From assembly GCA_031286585.1 (NCBI GenBank), contig JAITUC010000032.1, positions 1-64,000 of the forward strand: a DNA stretch of 64,000 bases, read 5' to 3'. The first letter of the stretch is position 1, and every line of letters begins with the position of its first letter. Position numbers and translations under genes: made by a program. Below, one piece after another: positions 27,562 to 36,024 of this stretch. The notes below the pieces were generated by a model. It saw only the letters and a list, made by a program, of their open reading frames with translations, was not told where the DNA came from and made no database searches. The DNA is from Delftia acidovorans. GTDB taxonomy: Bacteria; Pseudomonadota; Gammaproteobacteria; Burkholderiales; Burkholderiaceae_C.

Positions 27562-28608
27562 ATGACACTGCAGCGCCCCTGCTTCTTCCTGCCGACCCTG
27601 GTGCTGGCCCTGGGATTGTCGGGGTGTGCCGCGCCGCCTTCCAGCGGGCAGCTCGAGAAGGAGGAAGCGGAGCAGGCGAAGACGCTGTGGGTGATCAGCG
27701 AAGCCTTGAAGGCCAACATGGCCGTGGTGCTGGTGGCCGATCTGACGCCGCACAAGTCGCTGGCCGACGCCGATGGCATGTCGAAGTGGACTCCCAACGT
27801 GGTCTGGACCCATGAGGACAAGCCGGAGATCGTGTTCGGCCGCAAGTTCCAGAACAACGCGCTGCAGCGCGACCCCAAGACCACGTATCTGTTCAAGGCC
27901 TTCGAGGTCCATGTGCTGCCGCCCGGCAAGTACCTGATGACGGGCGGCGACGACTACTGGCTCAATGCCCAGCTTGACCAGCTCGGTGCCAAGGCCGGGG
28001 CCGCGGGCTCGGGCCGTGGCACCCTTGGCACGGCCGCGTTGTCGCCGGAAACCTATCGCCAGTTCTATACCGAGATGAACTGGAAGGAAGGCAGCACGCA
28101 CTCGCAGAGCCGGATCGAGAAGTACTGCACCACGGTGCACCGCGCCTCGGGCAATTGCGTGGCCTGGGGCGAGCGCATGGTCACCGACAGCACGCCGGGC
28201 ATGGCTGCGGGCTACTACCAGGACACGGATTCGCGCGATATTCCCGCGCTCAAGGTCCAGGTGCGGGTGCCACCGAAACAGGCGCTGGCCAGTTTCACGC
28301 TGGAGGGCGGCCAACTGGTGCTGAGCCAGCGTTCGCACCTGAAGACGCCCAGCTACCAGTTCCGCCAGGCCGGCTGCCGCAAGGTGGCGGCCGAGAAGGT
28401 GGAATGCCCGCTGGAGGACTTCACCGTCCACACACTGCCGCCGCCCATGGAATTCACGCGCAACTATCTGGCCACGCGTGCCAATCTCAACGCCGAGCAG
28501 GAAAAGCTGATGGCGCGGCTAGTGCCCATGCAGGTCACCACGCTGGGCCGGCAGGGCGCGGCCGATCCGATCTGGGGCACGCCGATCTCGCTGCGCAAGG
28601 GGCAATGA
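27562..28608 (+). CDS. predicted lipoprotein of unknown function
   Basis: A 348-residue exported protein with a lipoprotein signal peptide (CFFLPTLVLALGLSGCAAPP; lipobox LSGC, lipidated Cys at about 21). The mature part has no domain I recognise; it contains scattered aromatic-rich stretches (VFEVHVLPPGKYLMTGGDDYW, a 'DUF-like' pattern often seen with VRLxPGxYxL motifs) and several cysteines. The start ATG 27562 gives a standard lipoprotein leader, whereas the open frame upstream does not. It is probably monocistronic, lying between a terminator and a TetR gene. Confidence 0.65.
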   Translation: MTLQRPCFFLPTLVLALGLSGCAAPPSSGQLEKEEAEQAKTLWVISEALKANMAVVLVADLTPHKSLADADGMSKWTPNVVWTHEDKPEIVFGRKFQNNALQRDPKTTYLFKAFEVHVLPPGKYLMTGGDDYWLNAQLDQLGAKAGAAGSGRGTLGTAALSPETYRQFYTEMNWKEGSTHSQSRIEKYCTTVHRASGNCVAWGERMVTDSTPGMAAGYYQDTDSRDIPALKVQVRVPPKQALASFTLEGGQLVLSQRSHLKTPSYQFRQAGCRKVAAEKVECPLEDFTVHTLPPPMEFTRNYLATRANLNAEQEKLMARLVPMQVTTLGRQGAADPIWGTPISLRKGQ

Positions 28609-28675
28609 AGGCGCCGGCTCGTGCCCGCGAGTCTGTGAGGAAAGAGTCGTGCGCGTTGCAGCGTGCGAGCACACC

Positions 28676-29236
28676 ATGAAATCGACCATCATCCAAAACG
28701 CCGCCACCTATGTGCTTGAGCATGGCCTGGCCGACGAGTCCATCCGCACCATCGCGCAGGGAATCGGCACCAGCCATCGCATGATCAACTACCACTTCGG
28801 TGGCTCCGAGGAGTTCTGGGAGGCATTGATCAACGAGATCCGCCGTGTGGAGATCGACCGCTCGCGGACCTATTTCGCGCAGGCGGGTGCGCCTGCCAGC
28901 CAGGAGGTGTCGCAGGCCTGGTCCCATTTCTCGACTCCGGAATACCAGAAGATATTCCGGCTCATTTTCGAGATCTATGTGAAGGTGCTGCGCTCGCCCC
29001 ACGGACATGACGCCTTCGTGCATTCCTTCATCGACGAGTGGCTGCAACTGCTGACCGCCCACCTGACGCAGCACCATGCCATGGCTGCCGAAGAGGCCCT
29101 GCCTTATGCACGGCTGCGCCTGGCATGCATACGCGGCCTGATGCTGGACCTGCTGCTGACGCAGGAGGCGCAGAGCATTGCCCAGGCCGCGCAGCTGTTC
29201 GACCAGTTGATGGCGAACCAGCTCATGCGTCGATAG
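28676..29236 (+). CDS. TetR/AcrR-family transcriptional regulator
   Basis: A 186-residue repressor. The HTH is at about residues 5-50 (IIQNAATYVLEHGLADESIRTIAQGIGTSHRMINYHFGGSEEFWEALI), with a helical ligand domain after it. Its 3' end overlaps the convergent M24 peptidase gene by 14 bases. A perfect 20-bp palindrome at 31399-31418, just ahead of the Bug-protein/M24-peptidase pair, is a plausible operator for it, which would make this a local regulator of that pair. Effector unknown. Confidence 0.85.
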   Translation: MKSTIIQNAATYVLEHGLADESIRTIAQGIGTSHRMINYHFGGSEEFWEALINEIRRVEIDRSRTYFAQAGAPASQEVSQAWSHFSTPEYQKIFRLIFEIYVKVLRSPHGHDAFVHSFIDEWLQLLTAHLTQHHAMAAEEALPYARLRLACIRGLMLDLLLTQEAQSIAQAAQLFDQLMANQLMRR

Positions 29237-30422
29237 TCGCGAATGCCAGGCTCTTGGGCGTGGCGACCAGTACCTCCGGGGTGTCTGCGACCACGACGGT
29301 GTCATCGATGCGAAAGCCTCCGAGGCCGTGCACATACAGCCCCGGCTCCGACGAGTAGACCTCGCCCGCCAGCAGCGTCCGGTAGTTGAAGGCCATGTCC
29401 TCGGGATACTCGTGCAGCATCAGGCCCACGGCATGTCCGCTGCGATGGAACACGTAGTCCTCGAGGCCGGCCTTGTGGATCACGGCCAGCGCGGCCGCAT
29501 CGATGTCGCAGACGCGGTTGCCGGGGCGGGCGGCGGCGACCCCGGCCTCGGTGGCCTCGCGCGCGGCCTCAAAGCAGCGTCGCTGCATCTCGCTGGGCGG
29601 GCCGACGAACCAAGTGCGCTCGTTCTCGACGTAGTAGCCGTTGAGCCGTGGCAGCACGAAGTTCACGATGGTGTCGCCCTTGGCGATGGTGGCACCGCAG
29701 TTGGCGCCATCGCCATGCGGCGAGGCCGATGCGGGGCCGCTCAGCGTCCAGCAGCGCAGCACGTCGAAGCTCTCCCCCGGAAAACGGCGTGCGGCCTCTT
29801 CGGCCATCAGGGCCGCCACCTGGAAATCCAGGACCTGGGTCTGCAGTCCCGGGCGGTACAGCTCCTTGTATCGCTGCTGGGTCCAGTCGGTCAGGTGGGC
29901 CAGAGCGCGCATGATGCTCAGTTCCTCATCGTTCTTGACCCAGCGCAGGGACCGCAGGGCTTGGTGCATGGCTGCCAGGCGAGTGCCGGGCAGCAGGGCC
30001 ACGGCCTGCTGGAGAACGGCCGTCGCGCCGTCGGCCATCAGGTGTCCGCCCGCCAGTCCCAGCTGGCGCAGCACGCTGGCTAGCAGGGACGGCAGCTCGC
30101 TGGCCAGCGGCAGGCGGCGGGTGATGCGGGGATGCTCGGAATAGAAGCTGATCTGGTCCGGGCCGAGCCAGAGATCTCCCTTGTCCATGGCCAGCCGCGT
30201 GTGGTTGGTGGACAGCTCGTTGAAGACCACGTGCAGGTGGCCGTCGGCCGTCACCACGGCGAAGATGGGCCGCTCCCAGGGCAGTACATCCACCGCGAAA
30301 TTGGTCGCGTACTGGATGAAGTCGGCCGAGGTGAACACGATGGCATCGGCCGCGTGCCCGCGCATCAGGGCCTGCATGGCCTGCTGGCGTTGCGAGAAGG
30401 TTTTTCGGGTCAGCTTGGGCAT
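29223..30422 (-). CDS. M24-family metallopeptidase (Xaa-Pro peptidase / creatinase-like)
   Basis: A 399-residue two-domain protein with the creatinase N-terminal domain (about 10-155) and a pita-bread catalytic domain. Recognisable elements of the M24 fold are the HGDGANCGATIAKGDTIVNFVLP stretch, HRSGHAVGLMLHEYPED and the C-terminal GLGGFRIDDTVVV. Such enzymes cut X-Pro bonds or hydrolyse creatine-like amidines; the substrate cannot be assigned. The ATG at 30422 overlaps the stop of the upstream Bug-protein gene by one base (TAATG), so the two are translationally coupled, suggesting uptake followed by hydrolysis of the same compound. It overlaps the TetR gene tail-to-tail by 14 bases. Confidence 0.85.
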   Translation of the reverse strand: MPKLTRKTFSQRQQAMQALMRGHAADAIVFTSADFIQYATNFAVDVLPWERPIFAVVTADGHLHVVFNELSTNHTRLAMDKGDLWLGPDQISFYSEHPRITRRLPLASELPSLLASVLRQLGLAGGHLMADGATAVLQQAVALLPGTRLAAMHQALRSLRWVKNDEELSIMRALAHLTDWTQQRYKELYRPGLQTQVLDFQVAALMAEEAARRFPGESFDVLRCWTLSGPASASPHGDGANCGATIAKGDTIVNFVLPRLNGYYVENERTWFVGPPSEMQRRCFEAAREATEAGVAAARPGNRVCDIDAAALAVIHKAGLEDYVFHRSGHAVGLMLHEYPEDMAFNYRTLLAGEVYSSEPGLYVHGLGGFRIDDTVVVADTPEVLVATPKSLAFATIDA

Positions 30423-31390
30423 TACTGTTTGATTCCGAGTTCGTTGATCAGCGTGCTCCACCCCTTGGCGTCGCGCTCCATGTAGGCCTTGACATCGGAC
30501 GGCCGCGAGACCACCGGGTCCAGCGACTGCGCCAGCATGCGCGCCTTCACATCCGGGGCCTGCAACGCCTGGTTGATGGCCTGGTTGAGCCTGGCCACGA
30601 TCTGCGCGTCTGTACCCTTTTTCACCACGATCGAGTACCAGCCGGGGACGACGACTTCATAGCCCAGCTCCTTGTAGGTGGGCACATCCGGAAAGGCCTT
30701 GAGCCGCTGCTCTCCAGTGACCGCAATGGCAACGAGCTTGCCCGAGCGGATCATTTCCGAGATGCCGCCCGGCGGCGTGGTCATGAACGGCGTGTCCCCC
30801 GCGATCACGCTGGTCGTGCTGCCCGAGCCGTTGAAGGGCGCATGCTCCATCTGCAGCCCGACCTTGCGCCGGATCAGCTCGGTGGCCAGGTGGGTGGAGT
30901 TGCCTATGCCTGCGGAGGCATAGGTGTACTTGCCCGGATGCTTGCGTACCAGTTCCCTGAACTGCGCGAAATTGCTGACGCCCAGCCTGGGCGAGACGAT
31001 GGAGACGAAGGGTGTGTCCGCAAAGACGGCCACGCCCTCGAAGTCACGGGCCGGGTCATATGACAGGTTGCCGTAAAGATAAGGGTTCCATGACAGGTTG
31101 GAGACACCGGCCATGAACAGGGTGTGGCCGTCAGCGGGTTGCGATAGCAGAAAGCCCGCTGCCAGGGAGCCGTTGGCCCCAGGCCTGTTCTCGACCACCA
31201 CAGGCTGCTTCAACTGCCTGCCGAGCTGGTCCGCCAGAGTGCGGGCCAGCACGTCGTTGGCCGATCCGGCGGCCTGTGGAATCGCGAACCGGATGGGCTT
31301 GGCCGGCCAGGCGGGTTCGGCCCATGCTCCCTGGGCCGTGCCGCCCAGGAGCAGCACGGCCAGCAGGGCTTTCAGGTGTTTCTTGCACAT
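30422..31390 (-). CDS. Bug/TctC-family periplasmic solute-binding protein
   Basis: Extracytoplasmic binding protein of the tripartite tricarboxylate-transporter type, abundant in Comamonadaceae and Bordetella. Start ATG 31390 (MCKKHLKALLAVLLLGGTAQGAWAEP) gives a normal Sec signal and about 322 residues; an upstream in-frame ATG at 31417 lies within a palindromic operator and is rejected. Family features: WPAKPIRFAIPQAAGSANDVLARTLADQLGRQLKQPVVVENRPGANGS, AYASAGIGNSTHLATELI-like block, and the C-terminal WSTLINELGIKQ. No tctA/tctB membrane genes are adjacent, as is usual for orphan Bug proteins. Ligand unknown. Confidence 0.92.
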   Translation of the reverse strand: MCKKHLKALLAVLLLGGTAQGAWAEPAWPAKPIRFAIPQAAGSANDVLARTLADQLGRQLKQPVVVENRPGANGSLAAGFLLSQPADGHTLFMAGVSNLSWNPYLYGNLSYDPARDFEGVAVFADTPFVSIVSPRLGVSNFAQFRELVRKHPGKYTYASAGIGNSTHLATELIRRKVGLQMEHAPFNGSGSTTSVIAGDTPFMTTPPGGISEMIRSGKLVAIAVTGEQRLKAFPDVPTYKELGYEVVVPGWYSIVVKKGTDAQIVARLNQAINQALQAPDVKARMLAQSLDPVVSRPSDVKAYMERDAKGWSTLINELGIKQ

Positions 31391-31398
31391 TTCGTCCT

Positions 31399-31418
31399 CA
31401 TGTACCAGTTGGTACATG
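31399..31418. promoter_or_regulatory. perfect 20-bp palindromic operator, probable TetR site
   Basis: CATGTACCA-GT-TGGTACATG: perfect 9-bp arms with a 2-base centre, ending nine bases ahead of the Bug-protein start on the minus strand. Size and symmetry are those of TetR-family operators, and a TetR gene (28676-29236) ends against the same two-gene unit. Confidence 0.7.
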
Positions 31419-31506
31419 GATTATGAAAGCATGCAGAAACGACGAGACCAAGGGGAAACACCAGGGCCTGACGCTGCCAATGCGGGAGCGCTGGCCTTCG
31501 TGGGGC

Positions 31507-31956
31507 CTAGCGGCGGCCCTTCGCGATGGGCATGGCCGCCGCATCTTCGTGCTGCGCCCACGGCATCCCGGACAGCACGCGCCGGGCATTGGCTGCGCAA
31601 TCCATGTCCCGGGGCCGGGCTGCTATCTGCTCCATCAGTCCGACCAGTTGCGCCTTGCCTTGCGCCAGCCGTGCCTGCAGGGCTTCGATGTCCGCGATCT
31701 TGCGGCGCAGGGCGTCGAGCACGGTGCCATGCTCCCACTGCGAAAGATCGCCGGGCAGCAGCGCACGCAGCTCATCCAGGCTGAAGCCCGCGCGCTGCCC
31801 TGCGGTGATCAGCCGCAGTGCCACCACGGCATCGCCGCCGTAGCTGCGGTAGCCGTTGGCCTGGCGCTGTGCAGCCTTGAGCAGGCCGATGCGTTCGTAG
31901 AAGCGGATGCGCGAAGGCGCAAGCCCTGTCTGCTGCGCGAGTTCTCCAATTTTCAT
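31507..31956 (-). CDS. MerR-family transcriptional regulator
   Basis: A 149-residue MerR regulator: winged HTH at residues 1-70 (MKIGELAQQTGLAPSRIRFYERIGLLKAAQRQANGYRSYGGDAVVALRLI), a dimerisation coiled coil (about 85-120), and a short tail with a single Cys near residue 128 (MDCAANARR). No multi-cysteine metal or redox loop is present, which makes an organic-ligand or stress sensor more likely. Divergent from the NAD-binding epimerase gene, with a MerR-type promoter between them. Confidence 0.88.
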   Translation of the reverse strand: MKIGELAQQTGLAPSRIRFYERIGLLKAAQRQANGYRSYGGDAVVALRLITAGQRAGFSLDELRALLPGDLSQWEHGTVLDALRRKIADIEALQARLAQGKAQLVGLMEQIAARPRDMDCAANARRVLSGMPWAQHEDAAAMPIAKGRR

Positions 31957-31987
31957 ATCCGTCTCCGGTGCCGGTGGGAAGGCATGG

Positions 31988-32018
31988 TTGACATTGAACC
32001 TTGCTTCAAGGTTAACCT
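31988..32018 (+). promoter_or_regulatory. MerR-type promoter with dyad in an extended spacer
   Basis: TTGACA (31988-31993) followed by the perfect dyad AACCTTG-CTT-CAAGGTT (31997-32013) and a TAACCT -10-like hexamer at 32013-32018, i.e. a 19-base spacer. Dyad-in-long-spacer is the defining layout of MerR-activated promoters. It would drive the epimerase gene at 32061. Confidence 0.65.
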
Positions 32019-32060
32019 TTCTGCGCACAGACGAGGTGCGACTTCACAAAGGCGGACGGA

Positions 32061-32993
32061 ATGCAGACGGTATTGGGTGCGAATGGCCAGATCGCCACGG
32101 AACTGGCAAGGGAGTTGCGGCGCGGCTACACCAGCGATGTGCGGCTGGTCAGCCGCAGCCCGCGCAAGGTCCATGAGAAGGATGAGGCGGTGTCCGCCAA
32201 CCTGCTCGATGCGCGGCAGACGCGAGACGCGGTCCGGGGCAGCCGCGTCGTCTACTTCACGGCCGGCCTGCCGCCCGACAGCGCGCTGTGGGAGCGGCAA
32301 TTCCCCACCATGCTCAAGAACGCCCTGGATGCATGCCGGGCGGAGGGCGCCAGCTTCGCCTATTTCGACAACACCTACATGTACCCGCAGGACGACCGGC
32401 TGCAGACCGAGGACACGCCCTTTGCGCCCGTGGGCCGCAAGGGCAGGGTGCGCGCGGCCATGGCGGGCATGGTGCTGGAGGAGATGGTGCGCGGCGCGAT
32501 TCCGGTGCTCATCGCCCGTGCGCCCGAGTTCTATGGCCCGGGCAAGACGCAGAGTTTCACGAATGCCCTGGTCATCGACCGCATCAAGGCCGGCCTCGGG
32601 CCGCGCGTGCCTGTGCGCGACGACACGCGGCGCACGCTGATCTGGACACCCGATGCCAGCCGCGCGCTGGCCGCCCTGGGCAATGCGACCGATGCCTTCG
32701 GCCAGACCTGGCATCTGCCGTGCAGCGACGAGCGGCCCACCTACCGGGAGTTCATCGCCCTGGCCGGCACGGTGTTCGGGCGGGACACCGGCCATACCGT
32801 CATGGCTCCCTGGATGTTCAGGGCCGCCGGCATGTTCTCCCGGCCGGTGCGCGAGATCCTGGAACTGCTGCCGCGCTACGCGCAGGACAACCTCTTCGAT
32901 TCCACCCGGTTCAAGCGACGGTTTCCCGGCTTCGAGGTGACTTCCTTCGCGCAGGGGCTGGAGGCGATCCGGCTCGAAGGCCGGCAGCCCTGA
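32061..32993 (+). CDS. NAD(P)-dependent epimerase/dehydratase-like protein (atypical SDR)
   Basis: A 310-residue Rossmann protein of the extended/atypical SDR type. The N-terminal VLGANGQIATELARELRRG is a GxxGxxG cofactor loop lacking the usual preceding strand charge pattern; FAYFDNTYMYP and the GAIPVLIARAPEFYGPG segment are typical of NAD-dependent epimerase family members. The Ser/Tyr-x3-Lys catalytic motif is not clear (the equivalent region reads VGRKGRVRA), so redox catalysis is uncertain. It is divergent from a MerR gene, which probably controls it. Confidence 0.78.
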   Translation: MQTVLGANGQIATELARELRRGYTSDVRLVSRSPRKVHEKDEAVSANLLDARQTRDAVRGSRVVYFTAGLPPDSALWERQFPTMLKNALDACRAEGASFAYFDNTYMYPQDDRLQTEDTPFAPVGRKGRVRAAMAGMVLEEMVRGAIPVLIARAPEFYGPGKTQSFTNALVIDRIKAGLGPRVPVRDDTRRTLIWTPDASRALAALGNATDAFGQTWHLPCSDERPTYREFIALAGTVFGRDTGHTVMAPWMFRAAGMFSRPVREILELLPRYAQDNLFDSTRFKRRFPGFEVTSFAQGLEAIRLEGRQP

Positions 32994-33008
32994 GGGAGCC
33001 GGTCCGCC

Positions 33009-35126
33009 TCAGTACTTGAACCTGGCGCTCACCATCAGCGTGCGCGGGCTGCCAAAGCTGATCAGCTGCGCGTTCGGCGTCGTGCCCTGGACGTAGTCCT
33101 TGTCCAGCAGGTTCTTGATGGCCAGGCTCAGGCCCCATGACTTGGCTTCATAGCCCAGGTTCAGGTCGAGCAGGGTGTACCTGGCCAGGTTGACGAAGGC
33201 GGTGCCGCGCTGCGCCGTGCGGGCGCCCTGCATGCGCAGGCCTGCGCCCATGTTCCAGCCGAGGCGGTCGGGGTTGAAGTAGTACTGCGTGAAGACGGAG
33301 CCCGCGTTCCTGGGCACATGGTTGATGCGCTTGCCGATTTCGCTGGCCGTCAGGCTTTGGGAGGTCCGGGCCGAGGGGATGTAGCTGTAGGCGGCCGAGA
33401 CATTCCATTGCCGCGTCAGCGAGGCGACGACTTCCGCTTCGAAACCCTTGGTGGTCTGCTCGCCGGTCTGGACGGCGTAGCCCAGCGTGGCGTCGTTCTC
33501 GGTGACGTTCCTGCGCCGCAGGTCATACACCGCCAGATAGCCTTGCACGCGCCGGTCCAGGGCCTGGAATTTCACGCCCAGTTCGGTCTGCCTGCCTTCC
33601 TCGGGATTGAGCAGCGTGCCGTTGATGCCGGCATCCGTCACGGGCATGAAGGAGGTGGAGTAGCTGACGTAGGGTGCCAGGAACTCGCTGGCCTGGTACA
33701 TCAGCGAGGCGCTGCCCGTGAAGGCGGTGTTGCTGTTGCTGACGGAGCCGCCGGCCAGCCTGTCCTGGATTTCCACGCGCGTCCAGTCATGGCGGCCGTT
33801 CAGGCCGACGATCCATTTCTCGTCGATCTTGATGGTGTTGCGCAGGTACAGGCCCACGTACTGGCTGTAGGTCAGGTTGTGCGAGGGCTTGCCCTGCTTG
33901 ATGGAGGTGACGCCATAGACCGGGTTGTCGGCGTTGAAGGGGTTGATGTTGTCCACGCGCTGGTAGTAGTCGCTGCGCTCTCTCATCATGTCGATGCCGG
34001 CGGTCAGCTCGTAGTCCACGCGATCAAACTTGAAGTTGCGCTGCAGGTAGTTGTCCAGGGCGATGTTGACGTCCTGCTTGTCCTGGTAGTTGATCTGGCG
34101 CGCCACCAGGGGGAACCTGGCATTGGCCGCAGCAAAGACCGAGTTGCTCAGGCTGCTGCCCTTGGTGAGCGCGAAGTTCTGGCGGAACACCCATTCGTTG
34201 TCGAAGTAGTGCGCGTAGTTGGCGCCCAGGCGGTAGGAGTCCACCTCGTAGCTGCGGTCGGGTTCGCCGATGAAGACATTGCGCCCGTACTTCTCGTAGT
34301 TCTGAGGAATGCCCTGGTTGCGGATGTAGTTGCGGTGCTGGTAGCTGGCGATGACGGACAGCTCGTTCCTGCCGTCCAGGTCGAAGTTGTACGAGCCCGC
34401 CAGGTACTGGTTCTTGAAGTAGACATAGTCCGTGGGATCGTTCTGGTCGGATGCGCGGCCCACGATGCGGAAGGCGCCCTTGCGGCTGCCGTTGGGCGAG
34501 TAGTTCAGGTCGAAGTTCGCCTCCTTCAATCCGTAGCTGCCCACGCTGATGCCGGCGCGCGAGAACGACTCGGCCTGCGGGCGCTTGGTGGTCAGGTTGA
34601 CCAGGCCGCCCGGCAGGGCCAGGCCGAAGCCCACCGAGGTGGGGCCCTTGACCACTTCGATGGAGCCGATGCCGAAGATGTCCTCGGAGCGCAGCACATT
34701 GGTGGAGGTCTGCGCCCGCAGGCCGTCCACATAGGTTTGCGCGCTGGAGATCTGGCCGCGGATGATGAAGTCATCCCAGCCGCGCCGGCCGTACGAGCCG
34801 GACGCCACGCCGGCCACGCTCTCCAGCGCCTCGGCCACGGACCGGACCTGTTTTTCCTCGATCTGCTGCTGGGTCACCACGCTGATGGACTGCGCGGTCT
34901 CGAACAGCGGCGCATCGGAACGCAGCACACCCGTGGTTTTCGTGGCGACGAAGTTGTCTTCGTTGTTCTGCTGCTTCTCGGCCCGGATCTGGATGGTTTC
35001 CAGTTGCGTGGACGGTGCGTCGGCGGCCTGGGAGAAGGCCATCGCGGGGATGGCGGCCAGGGCAAGGCACAGGCCGGAACGGGACATGCCGGCAATGGAG
35101 GGTAGGGTGTGGAAGGAGGAAGGCAT
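33009..35126 (-). CDS. TonB-dependent siderophore receptor without STN domain
   Basis: A 705-residue outer-membrane receptor: signal peptide (MSRSGLCLALAAIPAMAFSQA region), TonB box near LETIQIRAEK, plug domain (TAQSISVVTQQQIEEKQVRSVAEAL; GIGSIEVVKGPTSVGFG) and a 22-strand barrel ending in ...SARFKY. The style is that of ferric-siderophore receptors of the FhuA/FoxA class. Start ATG 35126 is used; an upstream TTG is also in frame. It lies 45 bases downstream of the exported unknown protein on the same strand, probably within one transcript with the STN-containing receptor further upstream. Confidence 0.9.
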   Translation of the reverse strand: MPSSFHTLPSIAGMSRSGLCLALAAIPAMAFSQAADAPSTQLETIQIRAEKQQNNEDNFVATKTTGVLRSDAPLFETAQSISVVTQQQIEEKQVRSVAEALESVAGVASGSYGRRGWDDFIIRGQISSAQTYVDGLRAQTSTNVLRSEDIFGIGSIEVVKGPTSVGFGLALPGGLVNLTTKRPQAESFSRAGISVGSYGLKEANFDLNYSPNGSRKGAFRIVGRASDQNDPTDYVYFKNQYLAGSYNFDLDGRNELSVIASYQHRNYIRNQGIPQNYEKYGRNVFIGEPDRSYEVDSYRLGANYAHYFDNEWVFRQNFALTKGSSLSNSVFAAANARFPLVARQINYQDKQDVNIALDNYLQRNFKFDRVDYELTAGIDMMRERSDYYQRVDNINPFNADNPVYGVTSIKQGKPSHNLTYSQYVGLYLRNTIKIDEKWIVGLNGRHDWTRVEIQDRLAGGSVSNSNTAFTGSASLMYQASEFLAPYVSYSTSFMPVTDAGINGTLLNPEEGRQTELGVKFQALDRRVQGYLAVYDLRRRNVTENDATLGYAVQTGEQTTKGFEAEVVASLTRQWNVSAAYSYIPSARTSQSLTASEIGKRINHVPRNAGSVFTQYYFNPDRLGWNMGAGLRMQGARTAQRGTAFVNLARYTLLDLNLGYEAKSWGLSLAIKNLLDKDYVQGTTPNAQLISFGSPRTLMVSARFKY

Positions 35127-35171
35127 GCGCAATGGCCAATCAATAGAAAGAGAAAAACGGCAGGCGGGCGC

Positions 35172-35909
35172 TCAGCGCACTTGCAGCGCCCAGTCCACGG
35201 CGGCGTCGAACAGCTTCAGGCCCGCCGGGGAGAGGTTGGGGAAGGTTTCGTTGTCCAGGAAGAACATCACGCGGCGCGCGGGGGCCAGCGACTCGTAGTC
35301 CATGGTGGCGCCCTTCTCGTAGCCGAAGATGGCGGCCTTGTCGGGATGGCCATGCAGGGTGGCGATGGTGGTGGCGCCCAGGCCGGGCTTGCCCCAGGCC
35401 ATGGGGGCCTGCTTTTCGTAGACATCGACCACGCCGGCCGGCAGCCCGGCCGCCATGGGGTGGGGCGCATTGACCAGCCAGACGTAGCGGTCCTTTTCCA
35501 CGCTGCCGAAATCGGTGCCCGCGCGCTTGCCGGTCATGGCCAGATCCTCGAGCAGGTCGTTCTCCCAGGTCAGCAGGGGCACGGGCACGTTGCGGTAGGC
35601 GCCCAGCAGGTCATGCGAGCGGATGGTGGACGAGAGGATGACCAGGTCCGCGTCCAGCGCGGCCTCCACGGGCGCGTACTGGCTGTGCAGGGTGACGGCG
35701 TAGCCGCGCGCGGCCAGGTGCTGCTGGATCTTCTGGTCCACGGGCAGGCTCTTGCCTTCCACGCGCACCACCAGCAGCACCTTCTTGGGCGCGGAGGGGG
35801 CGGCCAGGGCCTGTGCAGGCAGGTGGCCGGCCAGCAGGCCGGCGGCAGCCAGCAGCAGAGCCGAGCGGCGCGAAGTGGAGAGGGAGGATGTGGTTTCTTG
35901 GCGGTGCAT
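35172..35909 (-). CDS. exported protein of unknown function between two TonB receptors
   Basis: A 245-residue protein with a twin-arginine-like leader (STSRRSALLLAAAGLLAGHLPAQALAA). The mature part starts KKVLLVVRVEGKSLPVDQKIQQHLAARGYAVTLHSQYAPVEAALDADLVILSST, an alpha/beta pattern reminiscent of ThuA-like or class-I glutamine-amidotransferase folds, and ends with FFLDNETFPNLSPAGLKLFDAAVDWAL. No catalytic triad is clear. GGAAGAA seven bases before ATG 35909 sets the start; an in-frame ATG at 35933 is possible. Its place between two siderophore receptors suggests a periplasmic step in iron-chelate handling; this is inference. Confidence 0.6.
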   Translation of the reverse strand: MHRQETTSSLSTSRRSALLLAAAGLLAGHLPAQALAAPSAPKKVLLVVRVEGKSLPVDQKIQQHLAARGYAVTLHSQYAPVEAALDADLVILSSTIRSHDLLGAYRNVPVPLLTWENDLLEDLAMTGKRAGTDFGSVEKDRYVWLVNAPHPMAAGLPAGVVDVYEKQAPMAWGKPGLGATTIATLHGHPDKAAIFGYEKGATMDYESLAPARRVMFFLDNETFPNLSPAGLKLFDAAVDWALQVR

Positions 35910-36024
35910 GGAAAGTTCTTCCAGGAGGTTCATGGCGGTGATGCGTGATGCGCGGCATCGCATGCGGCTGCGGGCCGGGACAGACACAGAAACAGGAAAG
36001 GCCGGGGGCGGGACTGGCGCCCGC

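Noticed and set aside
35947-35959. GATGC-GCG-GCATC palindrome upstream of the exported unknown protein
   Set aside because: Short and of a composition expected by chance in this DNA; no regulator can be linked to it.
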